Shown here piece after piece: positions 23,316 to 32,995 of a DNA stretch of 64,000 nucleotides (the first letter of the stretch is position 1; every line of letters starts with the position of its first letter). The position numbers and the translations under genes were made by a program. Origin of the DNA: Apodemus sylvaticus (Eukaryota > Chordata > Mammalia > Rodentia > Muridae); NCBI RefSeq assembly GCF_947179515.1, contig NC_067495.1:64219411-64283410 (forward strand), given 5' to 3'. The notes beneath the pieces were generated by a model that was not told the DNA's origin, did no database searches, and worked only from the letters and a program-made list of their open reading frames with translations.

Positions 23316-24419
23316 GAGACAAAAGCTTGGACTGGAACACAACAGAAACAACACAAACACTCGACAACACAAACGGCTCAAAATCCTTTCTGCTAGAGAA
23401 CAAGGAAAGACATTAGATCATAGCATTTACAAGAAAAAAGGAGCACATTCCATAGTCAAAGGCTGTGAATCATTGTTCATAAAGGAGGGAAGAGACAAAA
23501 GATCCTTGCGTCTACCTGGAGCAGGCCTCAACTAGGCAGCTTCCCTTAACAACCCCCTTCCCTAAGTTGGGACATGCTCACTGCTGTATGAGGCCGAGGC
23601 TGTTTGATAATGACCCGGGAATTTTCATGGCTGCCTGGATAGTAGTGAAGGTACGAACTTAAAGGTCGCCTGCAGTTGTGCCCTTGTCAGGGATCTTTGT
23701 TTTGTTTTCCCAGGCAACCAGCTAAGTTCTTTATGTCCAACCTTATGACCTTGGACTTGAAAGGGTGCTCTGGGGAGGGACTATTAATTAGGGAGCTCCA
23801 CTCTTCAGAGGAAGTAAAATAATAAAATAAAATATAAAGTTTAAATCTGAAATCCTCCAACATGGGAAAAACAATGAAGACAAAAATGACCTGTGAATCA
23901 TTCTCACTCCTTTGATCCTTCTCTCTTCTTTTACTTACTGCCAGCAGGAACATTTTAACCACAGGTACGCTAACAGATAAAAAGTTTATATATAACGGTC
24001 AAAGGCCAACTAGAATCTCCTCTTACTACAAAGGAAGGGGCTTGCAGAAGAAAAAAAAAACCTCTAGTACTGGATTTAGGAACAGAGAAACTGCAATCAA
24101 TGCTTCTTTGGCTAAGACAGTCCCCCCCATAAGCAAATACTTGAGTGGGACTAGAACCTCCACAGTTAGAGTTCCATGAGCATGTCTTTCAGTGTTTTAA
24201 ATCCAGCCCTTAGAGCTTTTCCTTTCTCTCTTCTACCTCCGTAAACAAGCAAAGCAAAGCGACAGCACATCTTTAGTTCGCTTTGCTCTCTGGGTAGCTT
24301 ACAGGTAATCAGATTGTGAAAAAAAGAAAAAGACAGTGAGTTAAACGGAAAGCAGCAGTGTTCTGCAGTTGCTTGACTTTGGCAACAGGGAGATTGCAGG
24401 TTTGCACGTGTTGCCTGCA
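23316..24419. other. Unique sequence upstream of the CpG island region
   Basis: No repeats I can name. The GC content is closer to average than in most of the window. If the minus-strand first exon at 27.2 kb is real, this and everything to its left would be intron 1. Confidence 0.45.
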
Positions 24420-24790
24420 TGTGTGCATGTGTGTGTTAAAAAAAATTGATGCATCGAAGATTAATTCATTGAACAGGCTGATTTATTTAACAGACTTGAC
24501 ATATGTCAAATTCTGCAATGTGCTTATATAATTGTTACCCATTTATCAGAGCTGTAATTTAGGCAAATATTTGTTTTAAAAGTATTTTCTTTGAAACGGC
24601 TTTCTCTGGCCTGCTGCACACTCAATCAGTGGCTCCTTTTAATTATGTTAACAATAGCTATTTGGTTGGAGTCTGTGAAATCTAATCTTTTCCCCAAACT
24701 CTTCATTTTTTTCAGGTAATTATTTTCAAGTTAAAAAAATCATACCACAGGAAGAATTTAAATATACATAATATTCTATGTTTTGATATT
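24420..24790. promoter_or_regulatory. Candidate conserved non-coding element
   Basis: Repeat-free AT-rich sequence with dense homeodomain-like TAAT/ATTA words and motifs such as TGATTTAT, TTAATTATGTTAACAA and CATATG. It lies about 2 kb inside the presumed first intron. This composition is typical of deeply conserved developmental enhancers, but conservation cannot be assessed from one genome. Confidence 0.3.
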
Positions 24791-25429
24791 TGAGTGTTTG
24801 GTCTTCAAAAAAAGTCAGTTTCTTGACATATTGTTAATAATGACAGATATGGTACTATTAAAGTAAAAAAAAAAACTGGCTAAAGGGACAAGAGTGATTT
24901 TTTTCTTAGCCTGTTTCTGTGTGGCATAGGGATATGGAGACAGGAGGAAAAGCTGCAGATGTGCTCTACAAAGAATTAAATAGAAAAGGACAAAGTAAAT
25001 GAAATCAAATTTTTAAGTCTTCCAAATTTTCTTGAATCACCCCACCCTATTTGACTACATGTGTACACACAAAAAAAAATTATGCCTTTTCAACTCAAAT
25101 ACATGCAATCCATCTAGTTTGTGTGGGAGGCAAAATTTTGCAAAGTATTTCCAAGAAACAAAAAAAAAAATGTCTAATCACTAGCTGCCAGAGGGGCTTT
25201 GAATTCCCCTATTGTAAATATGCTGCTTGCAAAAAATAAAAAAATAAAAAATATAAAAAAAGCACAAGGTTTATTTTGACCTCCCTGGTCTAGGAGTATG
25301 GAGACTACATAATATGTAAGGGTGGGGATAGAGGGAAATCCCACCACTACACAAGTACATTTCTGACCTAGTAAGCAAATACGCTTTTGTTGTTAGTGCT
25401 GGGTAAAATGTACAAGTCTTCCAGAAATT

Positions 25430-25860
25430 AGAGACTGTAATAAAAATGTACCAGCCCAAATTTAAATTGCTCACTAGACAGATGGTTAATTATATTCACA
25501 GCCACATATTTCACTGGGATAGAGTTTCAGACACTCAGCCAGTTTTATTTGATTAGCCGGTTTTCTAGTTAATATGTAAAATGACAGTTTCTTAGGGCTT
25601 TTTTGTTCCTTTCTAAAAATATATTTTCAATAAGTGTAAATGAGAACGTCACTGCTGTAAATAAAATGTGTGGTCATTCTATCCATGTGTAAAGATGTGC
25701 GATTCACCCCGCAAACCCCAAATGGTCTCTTGCAGTTCAGAGGAAACCATTACAGCACCTTTTACTCAGCAAGCAAAATATTCCAAAACTGTAAGCACAC
25801 TCTGCTTCTTCAACTAAAACAGTTTTTAAAATCCCAGCGCTAAAGTAATTTATAAAGATG
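25430..25860. promoter_or_regulatory. Candidate conserved non-coding element
   Basis: A second repeat-free block contains GGTTAATTATATTCAC, a TGATTAGC word, an ACGTCA CRE half-site near 25647, and TAATTTATAAAG. It lies 400-800 bp from the inverted repeat and CpG island. The call rests on composition and position only. Confidence 0.3.
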
Positions 25861-25984
25861 CTTTAAAAAAAAAAAAAAGCCGTGCCAACCCCACACCATT
25901 GTGTATTCTCAGACAAGTCTAGAAAATGAAACGTTAGAAAAGGCCACACAGTTAAGTGTGCTGTTGCGCCTAGAATTTAACAAA

Positions 25985-26057
25985 AGTATTTTGGAATGAC
26001 CGAGTTGGAAGCCAAAGCCCAGAAGCAAAATATGAGACTCGGTCATTCCAAAATACT
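25985..26057. repeat. Perfect 21-bp inverted repeat with 31-nt loop
   Basis: Arm 1 at 25985-26005 (begins AGTATTTTGGAATGACC) is the exact reverse complement of arm 2 at 26037-26057 (ends GGTCATTCCAAAATACT). The pairing continues for 21 bp and the spacer is 26006-26036. Either transcript could fold into a perfect hairpin. It is not part of any repeat family I recognise, and it lies about 150 bp from the edge of the CpG island. Confidence 0.9.
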
Positions 26058-26995
26058 ACCAGAAGCTAGACAAAAATCTGAAGTGCTGGTGTCAAAATGG
26101 GAATGTCAAATGATTTTTTTTTTAACTTCAGAAAAAGAGTAAAAGCCTTGCGCTGGTGGTTCAGTCTCTCACTAATGAGACAGGAGCAGTCATGCTGAAA
26201 CCACTGGATTCCTCGGCTGAACCGCGCGGTCTGCACACTTTCGGGGAGCGGGGCCGCCCCACGGCCTCTGCGCCCGCAGGGCTGGACAAAATCGAGCGGC
26301 AGCAGCGAATCTGCAGGCGCGGCAGCGATGAGCTCCAGGAGTCCTGGAGGCAAGCGTCAATCTGACAGTAGGGGAGAGCGGGAAGGGGCAGTGGGCCAGT
26401 TTCCTGCAAAGGTGACAAGCCTGGGCGAGGCTCGCTCGGGGACCCTAACTTCTTGTCGGTCGCCTGCAGCAGCGGCTCGGAGCGGGTGCTGCAAGCTGCT
26501 CGCCCGTAGCCACCGCGGGGTGGCCAGAGGCGCCCGAGGCGCGCGGGAGCCGCGGGCGGGGGAGGCGTCGGTGCGGCGGTTCCTTCGCACCTCTGCAGCT
26601 TCGGCTGGGACGCCAGCCGGCGCCCGCTGCGTGCCTACATTTTCCCGCTTCCTCGGAAGCGTGCCTCGGGCCATGCCACGTTCCCCCGGACGCCCGAAGC
26701 TCCCCAGGGGTCACCGAGCAGATGGGAGGTGGCAGGCGGCTAGCCGCCGCTGCCTTTCGGCAGGCAGGCGTGTGGGAGCGGCGGCGGCGGCGGTGGCAGC
26801 TCCGACCGGCTCCCTTCCCTTCCCCTCCCCCTCCCCCGGCGGCGGCACACAGGCCTTTCCTAGATTGCAGCGCACACTCGGCGGTGGCCGCGGGCAAGCC
26901 AGGCTCCCTCGCCTCGGCGTCCTCGCTGCCTCCCGCACACAGACAGCACCCGCACGCCATTCGCACACTCTCACATTCACACACACTCACAGGCG

Positions 26996-27002
<7 letters not shown>

Positions 27003-27032
<30 letters not shown>
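27003..27032. repeat. (CA)n microsatellite within the CpG island
   Basis: An alternating GC run passes into a pure CA run of about 28 bases. The purine/pyrimidine alternation across GCGC and CACA is Z-DNA-prone. Confidence 0.9.
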
Positions 27033-27035
<3 letters not shown>

Positions 27036-27213
27036 CTCCCCGCCGGCTCCCCTTGCTCGGCTCCACGCTCGGCTCACCCTAGGTTCCTTGCAGCCGCCAC
27101 CCCCCACCCACCCCCAGCTGCCGCCCGCCGGCTCGAGCCGGCCCGGGGAGCCAGCGAGAAGGCGGCGGGGGTGGGGGGGAGGTGAGGAGGGGAGGCTGCA
27201 TGGCAGCATTCGG

Positions 27214-27221
27214 ACTCACCT
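27214..27221 (-). promoter_or_regulatory. Minus-strand splice donor AG|GTGAGT
   Basis: On the minus strand the sequence reads CTGCGAG|GTGAGTCC, a full match to the mammalian donor consensus. The last exonic base would be 27220 and the intron would run toward lower coordinates. A weaker plus-strand alternative, GAG|GTGAGG, lies at about 27180-27187. Confidence 0.5.
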
Positions 27222-27456
27222 CGCAGGCTGCTTCCCGAGGTGCACGTCGCTGGTGGGTCCCGGCTGCTAGCGTCCCGAGCTGGGACGGACGCAGTCAAGG
27301 CTGGGCTGCTGCCGCTGCCTCTGTCGCCACTGCCGCTGTCGCTGTCACTCGAGCCGCCGCTGCTCCCGCTCAGTGCTGCCTCCGCCTCTGCCTCTGCTCC
27401 ACGCGCGGGGCCCGGCAGGTGGACGCGCCTCGCTCCGCTCGCTCACTCTGGCTCCA

Positions 27457-27481
27457 CCGCCGCCGCCGCCGCCGCCGCCGC
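27457..27481. repeat. CCG/CGG trinucleotide repeat, 8 units
   Basis: Eight uninterrupted CCG units on the plus strand, CGG on the minus strand, lie within the candidate 5'UTR. Confidence 0.95.
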
Positions 27482-27762
27482 ACTAAATGGAGGCAGAGCT
27501 GTCGGGCTCGGGCGCGGAAACTCAGAGGCTCCACTGCCGCCCGCCGGCTCCCGGGACAGCGCTGCTCTCACCGCGCCCGCCGCTTGCCCGCTCGCCTGCT
27601 CGCCCGCGCCGGCACTGCCTGGCTCACCGGCTGCGCGGAGCCCGCTCCGCACGCGGTGGCTGCAGCTGTCCGCGAGACGGAGGTGCGGAGGGCGGTTGCG
27701 ACTGCCGCTAACGCTGGGAACACTACTGCTAAATGCTGCCACTGCCGCTACTGCCACTGCTG

Positions 27763-27806
27763 TGGTGGTGGCGGCGGCGGCGGTGGCTGCTGCTGCTGCT
27801 GCTGCT
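27763..27806. repeat. Compound GGT/GGC/GCT trinucleotide tract
   Basis: GGT and GGC units are followed by seven GCT units (27786-27806). On the minus strand this is a run of AGC followed by GCC and ACC, which could encode Ser/Ala/Thr or be untranslated. Confidence 0.9.
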
Positions 27807-27868
27807 GATGCTACTGGTTTTCCTTCCCGGGTTCTCCCCCCCTGCCTCGGCCCCCTCCTCCCCCCTTT

Positions 27869-27920
27869 CTCCTCCTCCTCCTCTTCCTCCTCCTCCTCCT
27901 CCTACTCCCCCTTCTCCTCC
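27869..27920. repeat. (TCC)n polypyrimidine tract
   Basis: A long near-pure pyrimidine run of TCC units, a GGA run on the minus strand. It is the kind of sequence that can adopt triplex structure and is common just upstream of, or at, CpG-island starts. Confidence 0.9.
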
Positions 27921-28400
27921 CTGGGCTGCTTGGCTCAGAGCCTCTGCGGGCTCTGCCTGCTCTCTTCTGCTTCCAGAGCTGCCTCTGCCCATTCAGAAAG
28001 GTGCCCAGAGTGGGACTGCCTCGGCTGCCACCATCGCTATTGCCCCTGCCATTGTTTCCTCCAACACAGCAGTTCTTGTTGGACGCGTTCCCCTCCCTAT
28101 CCTCCTTCCCCACCACAGCCCTTCCTTTCTTTCTCGCTCTCTCCTTACCCTCTATGCGGTCCCTTCCTCGTGTGTGCCCCCCTCCCACCCTGTCTGTCTG
28201 TCTGTCCCTCCCGGCGGTCCCTTCAGACGTCCGGGAGCGCGCACTGCGCGGCCACCTGTCATAAAGGGCGCGCACCCCCCTTCTCCACCCCCACCCCGCC
28301 CCCCACTCACATTCTTGCAGCCCGCCCAGTCCACAGCGCCACCGGCTTGTTCTTCCCCCAGCAGACACGCAGCTGGACACCACTCTCCCACGCCTTTGAG

Positions 28401-29454
28401 GGCAGTTATGTGTTCAGAGAGGGGCGCTCTGAAGTTTCAGGAAGAATATCTGAATGGCTCCATGTATTAAACATCTATCCATCCAACCTACTCTTAACTT
28501 CAGGGCCCAAGCCCCAGGAAGGTGGATTGTGCTGGGAGGGTTGTAACAAGGCAGAGAATTGGAAAGGAATGAGGGTTTTTTGGTTGTTGTTGCTGTTGTT
28601 TGTTTTTTGCTTTTTTTTTTTTTTTTTTTTTTTTGGAAGTGAAGGAGAGAAAAGGGATTCTGAATATGGTCGGGAAGGAAATGGGATCTGACTGCTGTCA
28701 CAGGAAAATTCCATAGGTGGTCATTTCTCTTTTGACATCCCAGGAATCCAACAGTACAGGAATGGAAAGCGACCCACCGGGGAACACGTAGCCTTCATCG
28801 AAGCCCTGGGTGTAAGGTTGGGGCCTGAGAGCCACAGTCATCGCTAGATGACTAGACCATCGCCACTAGAAACTAGGGTGAACCATTAAGTGTTGACGCT
28901 AGAACTGAGAGAATGAAGCTAGCTACTTTGTGTGCACTTGCTCCAGCAAGTCCTTGCCACGACCCAGCTTTCCCAGTCACTGAGAGCTCACTTTTACATT
29001 TCTCTGCTTCCACCCTGCAGCCTCATTTTCTAAGGTCAGACTTCGAGATCTGCAATGTGTAACTCCTATAACCCTTCACAGAGCCTCTAGCCTGTCACCC
29101 AACCCCCCTCCCCAGAGACAGCACAGACACAGATAATGTGTATGGGTCGTCGGGAGTGGGGTGGGGGGCGGGGGGAGAGGTTTTTCCAGGCAAAGTAAAA
29201 GATACAGAGGTCAGGCTCAAGTTAAAGGAACACATCATGCCTCTTCCATCCTTGAGCCATCGTATCTATATGGGGTGGGGGCAGGCATTTAAAACTTAGA
29301 CTTGCCTAGGGGACACACTTCTGGGTGTGTTTTCAGGGAAATTTAGCTAAAGTCCACCTACCATTCCTTCTTGGAATGCTCCTTGTCAGTCCCCTTCTTT
29401 TGTATTACAGAAACTCATCCATAAATAATGGCTCATTTCTCAAACTTGGTGAGT
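28401..29454. other. Shore of the CpG island, unique sequence
   Basis: GC content falls away. A long T-run lies at 28611-28634 preceded by TTG repeats. G-rich runs occur at 29157-29178 and 29270-29283. No gene recognised. Confidence 0.5.
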
Positions 29455-29575
29455 GTTTACCTGTGTGACAACCACCATGGTGAGCAACCTACACCAATTC
29501 TTTCATTTAACCCTCATAATAAGCACAATTTTATTCCACTTTACAGGTTAGAATATTGAACCATGACAAAATATA
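29455..29575 (-). mobile_element. MIR fragment, antisense
   Basis: The pattern 'ctttcatttaaccctcataa' followed by 'cactttacaggtta' is the complement of the MIR core ('cccattttacagatgaggaaactga' in its usual antisense form). It is an ancient mammalian SINE. Confidence 0.6.
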
Positions 29576-29837
29576 CACATCTTGAAAATAGGAATATTGC
29601 CTTAGGTACCTTGCTTACTGTGCAAGTACATTTGCTTCTTTTAGGCAGTGAGATAAATAATAAAAAAAAATTAAATAAAATTTGACATCCACCCTCAAAT
29701 GCAGAAACAAATGCTAAGCATATAAAATGCCACCATCTATGGCCGCGTTTCAATTGCCAGAACGAATCACTCTTTATCCATTTGATTTCACCTTGGCTAA
29801 CCATATGTGCTGTTATTCTTTTGTAAAGTTAGTTGCT

Positions 29838-30022
29838 AGCCAGTGAGATGGCTCCCTGGGTAAAAAGCTTATGCTTCAGTTCTGATGGTCTGAGTTCCAC
29901 CTGAGGCTCCCACATGCTGAAAGAAGAAAATCAACACCCAGGAGTTTTCTTGTGCCTCTACACACGTGCCATAGTATGTACGAGTATGTGCCCACACACA
30001 TGCACACACAAAAATGAATGTA
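29838..30022 (+). mobile_element. B3/B2-like SINE
   Basis: The head 'ccagtgagatggctccctgg', the middle 'ctgagttccacctgagg' and a CACACACATGCACACACA tail match a diverged B3. Confidence 0.7.
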
Positions 30023-30159
30023 CAAAGGTTGTTTATTAGCTATCAGCTATTATTTTTGTCAGTGTCTCCACTCAAAGACAGCAAGGAACACACATTTATA
30101 GTGAAAACAGTTTCAGTTTGTTACTAGTTACAGTGAAGAACATACATCATAATTCTACT

Positions 30160-30556
30160 TATGGCTGAACTGTGTCCCACCCCCAATACTGTGCAGAAGC
30201 TCTAACCCTCAGTATCTCAGGCTGTGGCTGCTTTTGAAATAGAATAGTTAAAGAAGTGATTATGTTAAAATAGGGCCAAAGTGTGGGCTGCAATCCAGTC
30301 TTGCTAGTGTACTTAAGAAGAGAACATTAGACACACACAGAGATACCAGGAGCTCACACACTGGGAAAAAGAACACGTGAGACACTATTAGAAGGCAATC
30401 ATCTGCTAGCCCAAGAGGCCTTAGGAGAAATCAAACTTGCCAACAGCTTGCTCTCAGATTTTTAATCTTCAGAATTGTGAGAAAACAATTTTTTTTTGTT
30501 TAAGCCACTCTTGTCTGTAGTATTTTGTTATGGCGCCCCAAACAAGCTAATGTAAG
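30160..30556 (+). mobile_element. MLT1-type MaLR LTR (ancient)
   Basis: Landmarks of the mammalian MLT1/THE group appear in order: 'gaactgtgtcccacccccaa', 'gaagctctaaccctcagtat', 'cttaagaagagaacattaga', 'cttcagaattgtgagaaaac', 'gtttaagccactcttgtctg' and 'gtattttgttatggcgcccc'. It predates the rodent radiation. Solo LTR. Confidence 0.75.
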
Positions 30557-30914
30557 TATCCATGGGGTGACAATTAAGAGTTGGAGTAAAGGGTCTATTA
30601 CACAATTTGGGATTTGGACAGAGGTCTAAGGAAAGTGGAGATTTGTTCCATGTTGAATACTGTCATAAAGTAAGGGATATATATGAAATGCCATTTCAAT
30701 AAGTCTTATCTATATAGAGGTCAGACTAAAGTGGAAACAAGGCTTCCATGAGTGGCACAATGACCTTTTCGTCTATGGTTAGACAACACTATGAAGCAGT
30801 CTTGTTTTGTCTCTCTTTATCATGTTCTCAGAGGAACTTCATCTGATTCTGGTTTTTTTTAAAGGTTGTTTTGTCCAACAGAAAATCTTGGTTTGCCTAT
30901 GAGTGGCAGAGGCA

Positions 30915-31145
30915 AGCTGGATCTGGTGGCACAGGCCTATAATCTCAGGGACGTGGAAGGTTATGGTGGGAAGATCAAAAATTGAAGACCTGCTTCAGCC
31001 ACAGTATGGGAAAATTATTGATACCCCATCTCAAAATTTAAAACAACCTAAAACAGAAGGTTTGGGATATAGATCAGAGGTTGTATGTGCCTCACATACA
31101 CAGAGCCCTAGGCTCAATCAATCCCTAGTACCAAAGTAAATCAAT
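30915..31145 (+). mobile_element. B4-type SINE
   Basis: A B1-like half ('ggatctggtggcacaggcct', 'aagatcaaaaattgaagacc', 'ataccccatctcaaaat') is followed by an ID-like half ('gggatatagatcagaggttg', 'gccctaggctcaatcaatcc'). Confidence 0.7.
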
Positions 31146-31194
31146 AAAAAGATGTAAGGGGCTGCTTTTGCTTCTTCCTCACTTGTGACATCTT

Positions 31195-31460
31195 AACGCC
31201 ATCCATTAGCCTTGTGGTTTTAAGCAAGTTTTTAACTTCTCTGTTCCTCAATTCTTCACCTGTGATTGAGGAAAATGAGAGTAAATATAGATTGTTATGG
31301 GAGCTGAATGTATATATACAATCACATGACATAATTCACTATATATTATCTACTATATACTTGTGTTATAAAGTTCTATATAAATATATATTCTAAGGAC
31401 TACATAGTCTTTAGAAAAAATGCTTGGCACACAGGCAACCTTCATTAAATGTGAGCTCTT
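31195..31460 (+). mobile_element. MIR element, sense, diverged
   Basis: The order 'aagcaagtttttaacttctc', 'cctcaattcttcacctgtga', 'ggaaaatgagagtaa' and 'atgcttggcacacaggcaac' matches the MIR core and 3' part. An AT-rich expansion (31300-31395) separates the two halves. Confidence 0.55.
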
Positions 31461-31539
31461 TTCTATGTCTATTTTCTCCCACAGTCAATCATGGCATGAA
31501 TTACATAATTATGCTTCTGTGTTGATACTTTCAACTGTG

Positions 31540-31601
31540 ATAGACTGTGAGCTCTTTGAAAGCAGGGGAACTATATATTGTTATATTACTAATAGCTAAT
31601 G
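31540..31601 (+). mobile_element. L2-like 3' end
   Basis: The pattern 'agactgtgagctctttgaaa' followed by 'gcaggggaactatatattg' resembles the L2 3' end. Short and uncertain. Confidence 0.45.
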
Positions 31602-31602
31602 A

Positions 31603-31992
31603 TGATGGATAATTTTGATTGTCGACTTGACTGGATTTACAGTCACCTGAGACATGCATGTGTGGATATGTCATAAGTGTATTCCAAACAAGTTTCACTG
31701 AGAAAGACACCCACTCTGAATGTGGTCATCACTATCCCATGGCCTGTAGTCTCAGGCTGTGTGAAAGGAGAAAAAAGGAGAAAGAGAGCAGGCTACCTGC
31801 ACTCAGCTCTCTCTGCTTCTTAACTAGAGATGCAATGTGACCAAAAGTCTCATAATCTTTTTTTTTATACATTCCCCACTGTGATGGAGAGTGTGCCCTT
31901 AAAATGTGAGCCAATCTTCTTTCCCTAAGTTGGTTTTTTTATATAAGGTATTATTTGGTCATCGTGGTGAGAAAAGTAACGAAAATGCTAGT
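31603..31992 (+). mobile_element. Rodent MaLR LTR, same type as at 12049
   Basis: The sequence 'ttttgattgtcgacttgact', 'tacagtcacctgagac', 'tctctgcttcttaactagag' and 'tgcaatgtgacc' matches a rodent LTR family with the same general layout as the 12049-12440 copy but on the opposite strand. It is diverged and the ends are approximate. Confidence 0.6.
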
Positions 31993-32734
31993 TTTTGCTC
32001 AGTAGTTTCAATGATCTTGGCATTGATTTAAATGTTGTTACTCCAAGCAAACTTCTGAGACCCCCATCCCTATCTATACACTAGCCTGGGTATCCTCCTG
32101 TGGGCTTATATAACATCTGTGTTTACCTTAATCTGCACAATTACATGGAATATTAACATCGCTTATGTTTTTTCTTCCCTTTCTAAACTATTCCTTTTGG
32201 GAGAGGAGAGCAAGCACTTCAATTTCAATGCTCATGTCGAAGCACAGTGGCTAGTACAACAGAAATAACGAGACACTGGGTGGATTTTCACCATGTTCTT
32301 TGCTTTGTCTATGGTGGATCTCACATCAGGCACTATTCACAACTCTCCATGTTTTTTTAAGACTAAAGAGGCGACAGAGAATCTCTTATAGAGTGATCTT
32401 TCCTACAAAGCACATCCAAATGACAAAATCACTGTGAGGCTACAAAGAAGGATATTTTCATTTGTGAGCCAATGGGCCCTGCTATTTAAGAGCCATCAGT
32501 AGCATATTGACTGGATTTACAGTCTATTAGGGTTGGGTAAGATAAAAAGAATTTGAGAGAAGGCCATAAGAGCTTGGATTTTGACCTTAATTCTGTCAAA
32601 ACCAAGCTGTGTCATATTCAATTAGCCAGACCTCTTTGAGTCTGTGCTTTTCTCTGAGGCATGTAGAGAGCACAATCTATGTATTCACTAAAAATTTGGG
32701 CTTGGTAACAACAACTAGAGTTTACTGTAATTTC
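31993..32734. other. Unique sequence
   Basis: No repeat or gene recognised. Confidence 0.45.
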
Positions 32735-32995
32735 TTTTTTTCTATATTCTTTGTTTACATTCCAAATAATTTCCCCTTTCCCCGATCCCCCCTCCCCATA
32801 TGTCCCATAAACCTTCTTCTCTCCATCCCTTCTCCAATCACCTCCCTCCTTTTTCTCTTTCCTTATATTCCCTTCCAATGCTAGATCGATCCTTTCCAGG
32901 ATCAGGACCCTCTCCATACTTCTTCATGGGAGTCATTTGTTATGCAGTTTGTGCCTTGGGTATTCAGGGCTTCTGGGATATTATTTAACTCCTTT
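32735..32995 (-). mobile_element. L1 3'UTR, antisense, 5'-truncated
   Basis: The complement of the murine L1 3'UTR is recognisable: 'attctttgtttacattccaa', 'cccctttccccgatcccccc', 'tcctttccaggatcaggacc' and 'tgccttgggtattcagggct'. It is the same 3' end as at 39118 but shorter and more diverged. Confidence 0.85.

Larger units (their letters stand above)
27220..28000 (-). other. Candidate first exon (5'UTR) of a leftward gene
   Basis: Read on the minus strand, GA-rich sequence (about 27920-27860) passes into CAG triplets (27806-27786), GCC/ACC triplets, a GC-rich stretch with CGG triplets (27480-27457) and then a perfect splice donor. This resembles long GC-rich 5'UTR first exons of brain-expressed genes. 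The upstream boundary is a guess, since I cannot place a transcription start. I do not recognise the gene and give no symbol. The rest of the gene would lie outside this window, because no downstream coding exon is evident between 1 and 27.2 kb. Confidence 0.4.
26200..28400. promoter_or_regulatory. CpG island promoter
   Basis: An abrupt change from AT-rich DNA to dense CpG (for example the GCGCGCGCGC run near 26994-27003), in contrast with the CpG depletion of the rest of the window. It contains a GC box CCCCGCCCC at 28294-28302, palindromic GCGCACTGCGC at 28237-28247 (NRF1-like half-sites, spacing one base off consensus), and several triplet tracts. Long overlapping frames in all reading frames here (for example 27240-28691) are a by-product of GC richness, not evidence of coding. 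Promoter activity is inferred from composition. Confidence 0.9.

Noticed and set aside
27180..27187. Plus-strand donor GAG|GTGAGG
   Set aside because: A weaker match within a G-rich run, with no exon-like sequence before it. The minus-strand donor is the better candidate, though a bidirectional promoter is not excluded.
26445..27209. A 254-codon minus-strand frame
   Set aside because: It is built on the CA microsatellite and GC-rich sequence. It would lie in the presumed first intron, just past the donor at 27220.
27240..28691. A 483-codon open frame across the CpG island
   Set aside because: Every frame is long here because GC-rich DNA has few stops. The translation is Ala/Ser/Pro/Leu-rich low complexity ending in a poly-Phe run from the T-tract, and no domain is present.
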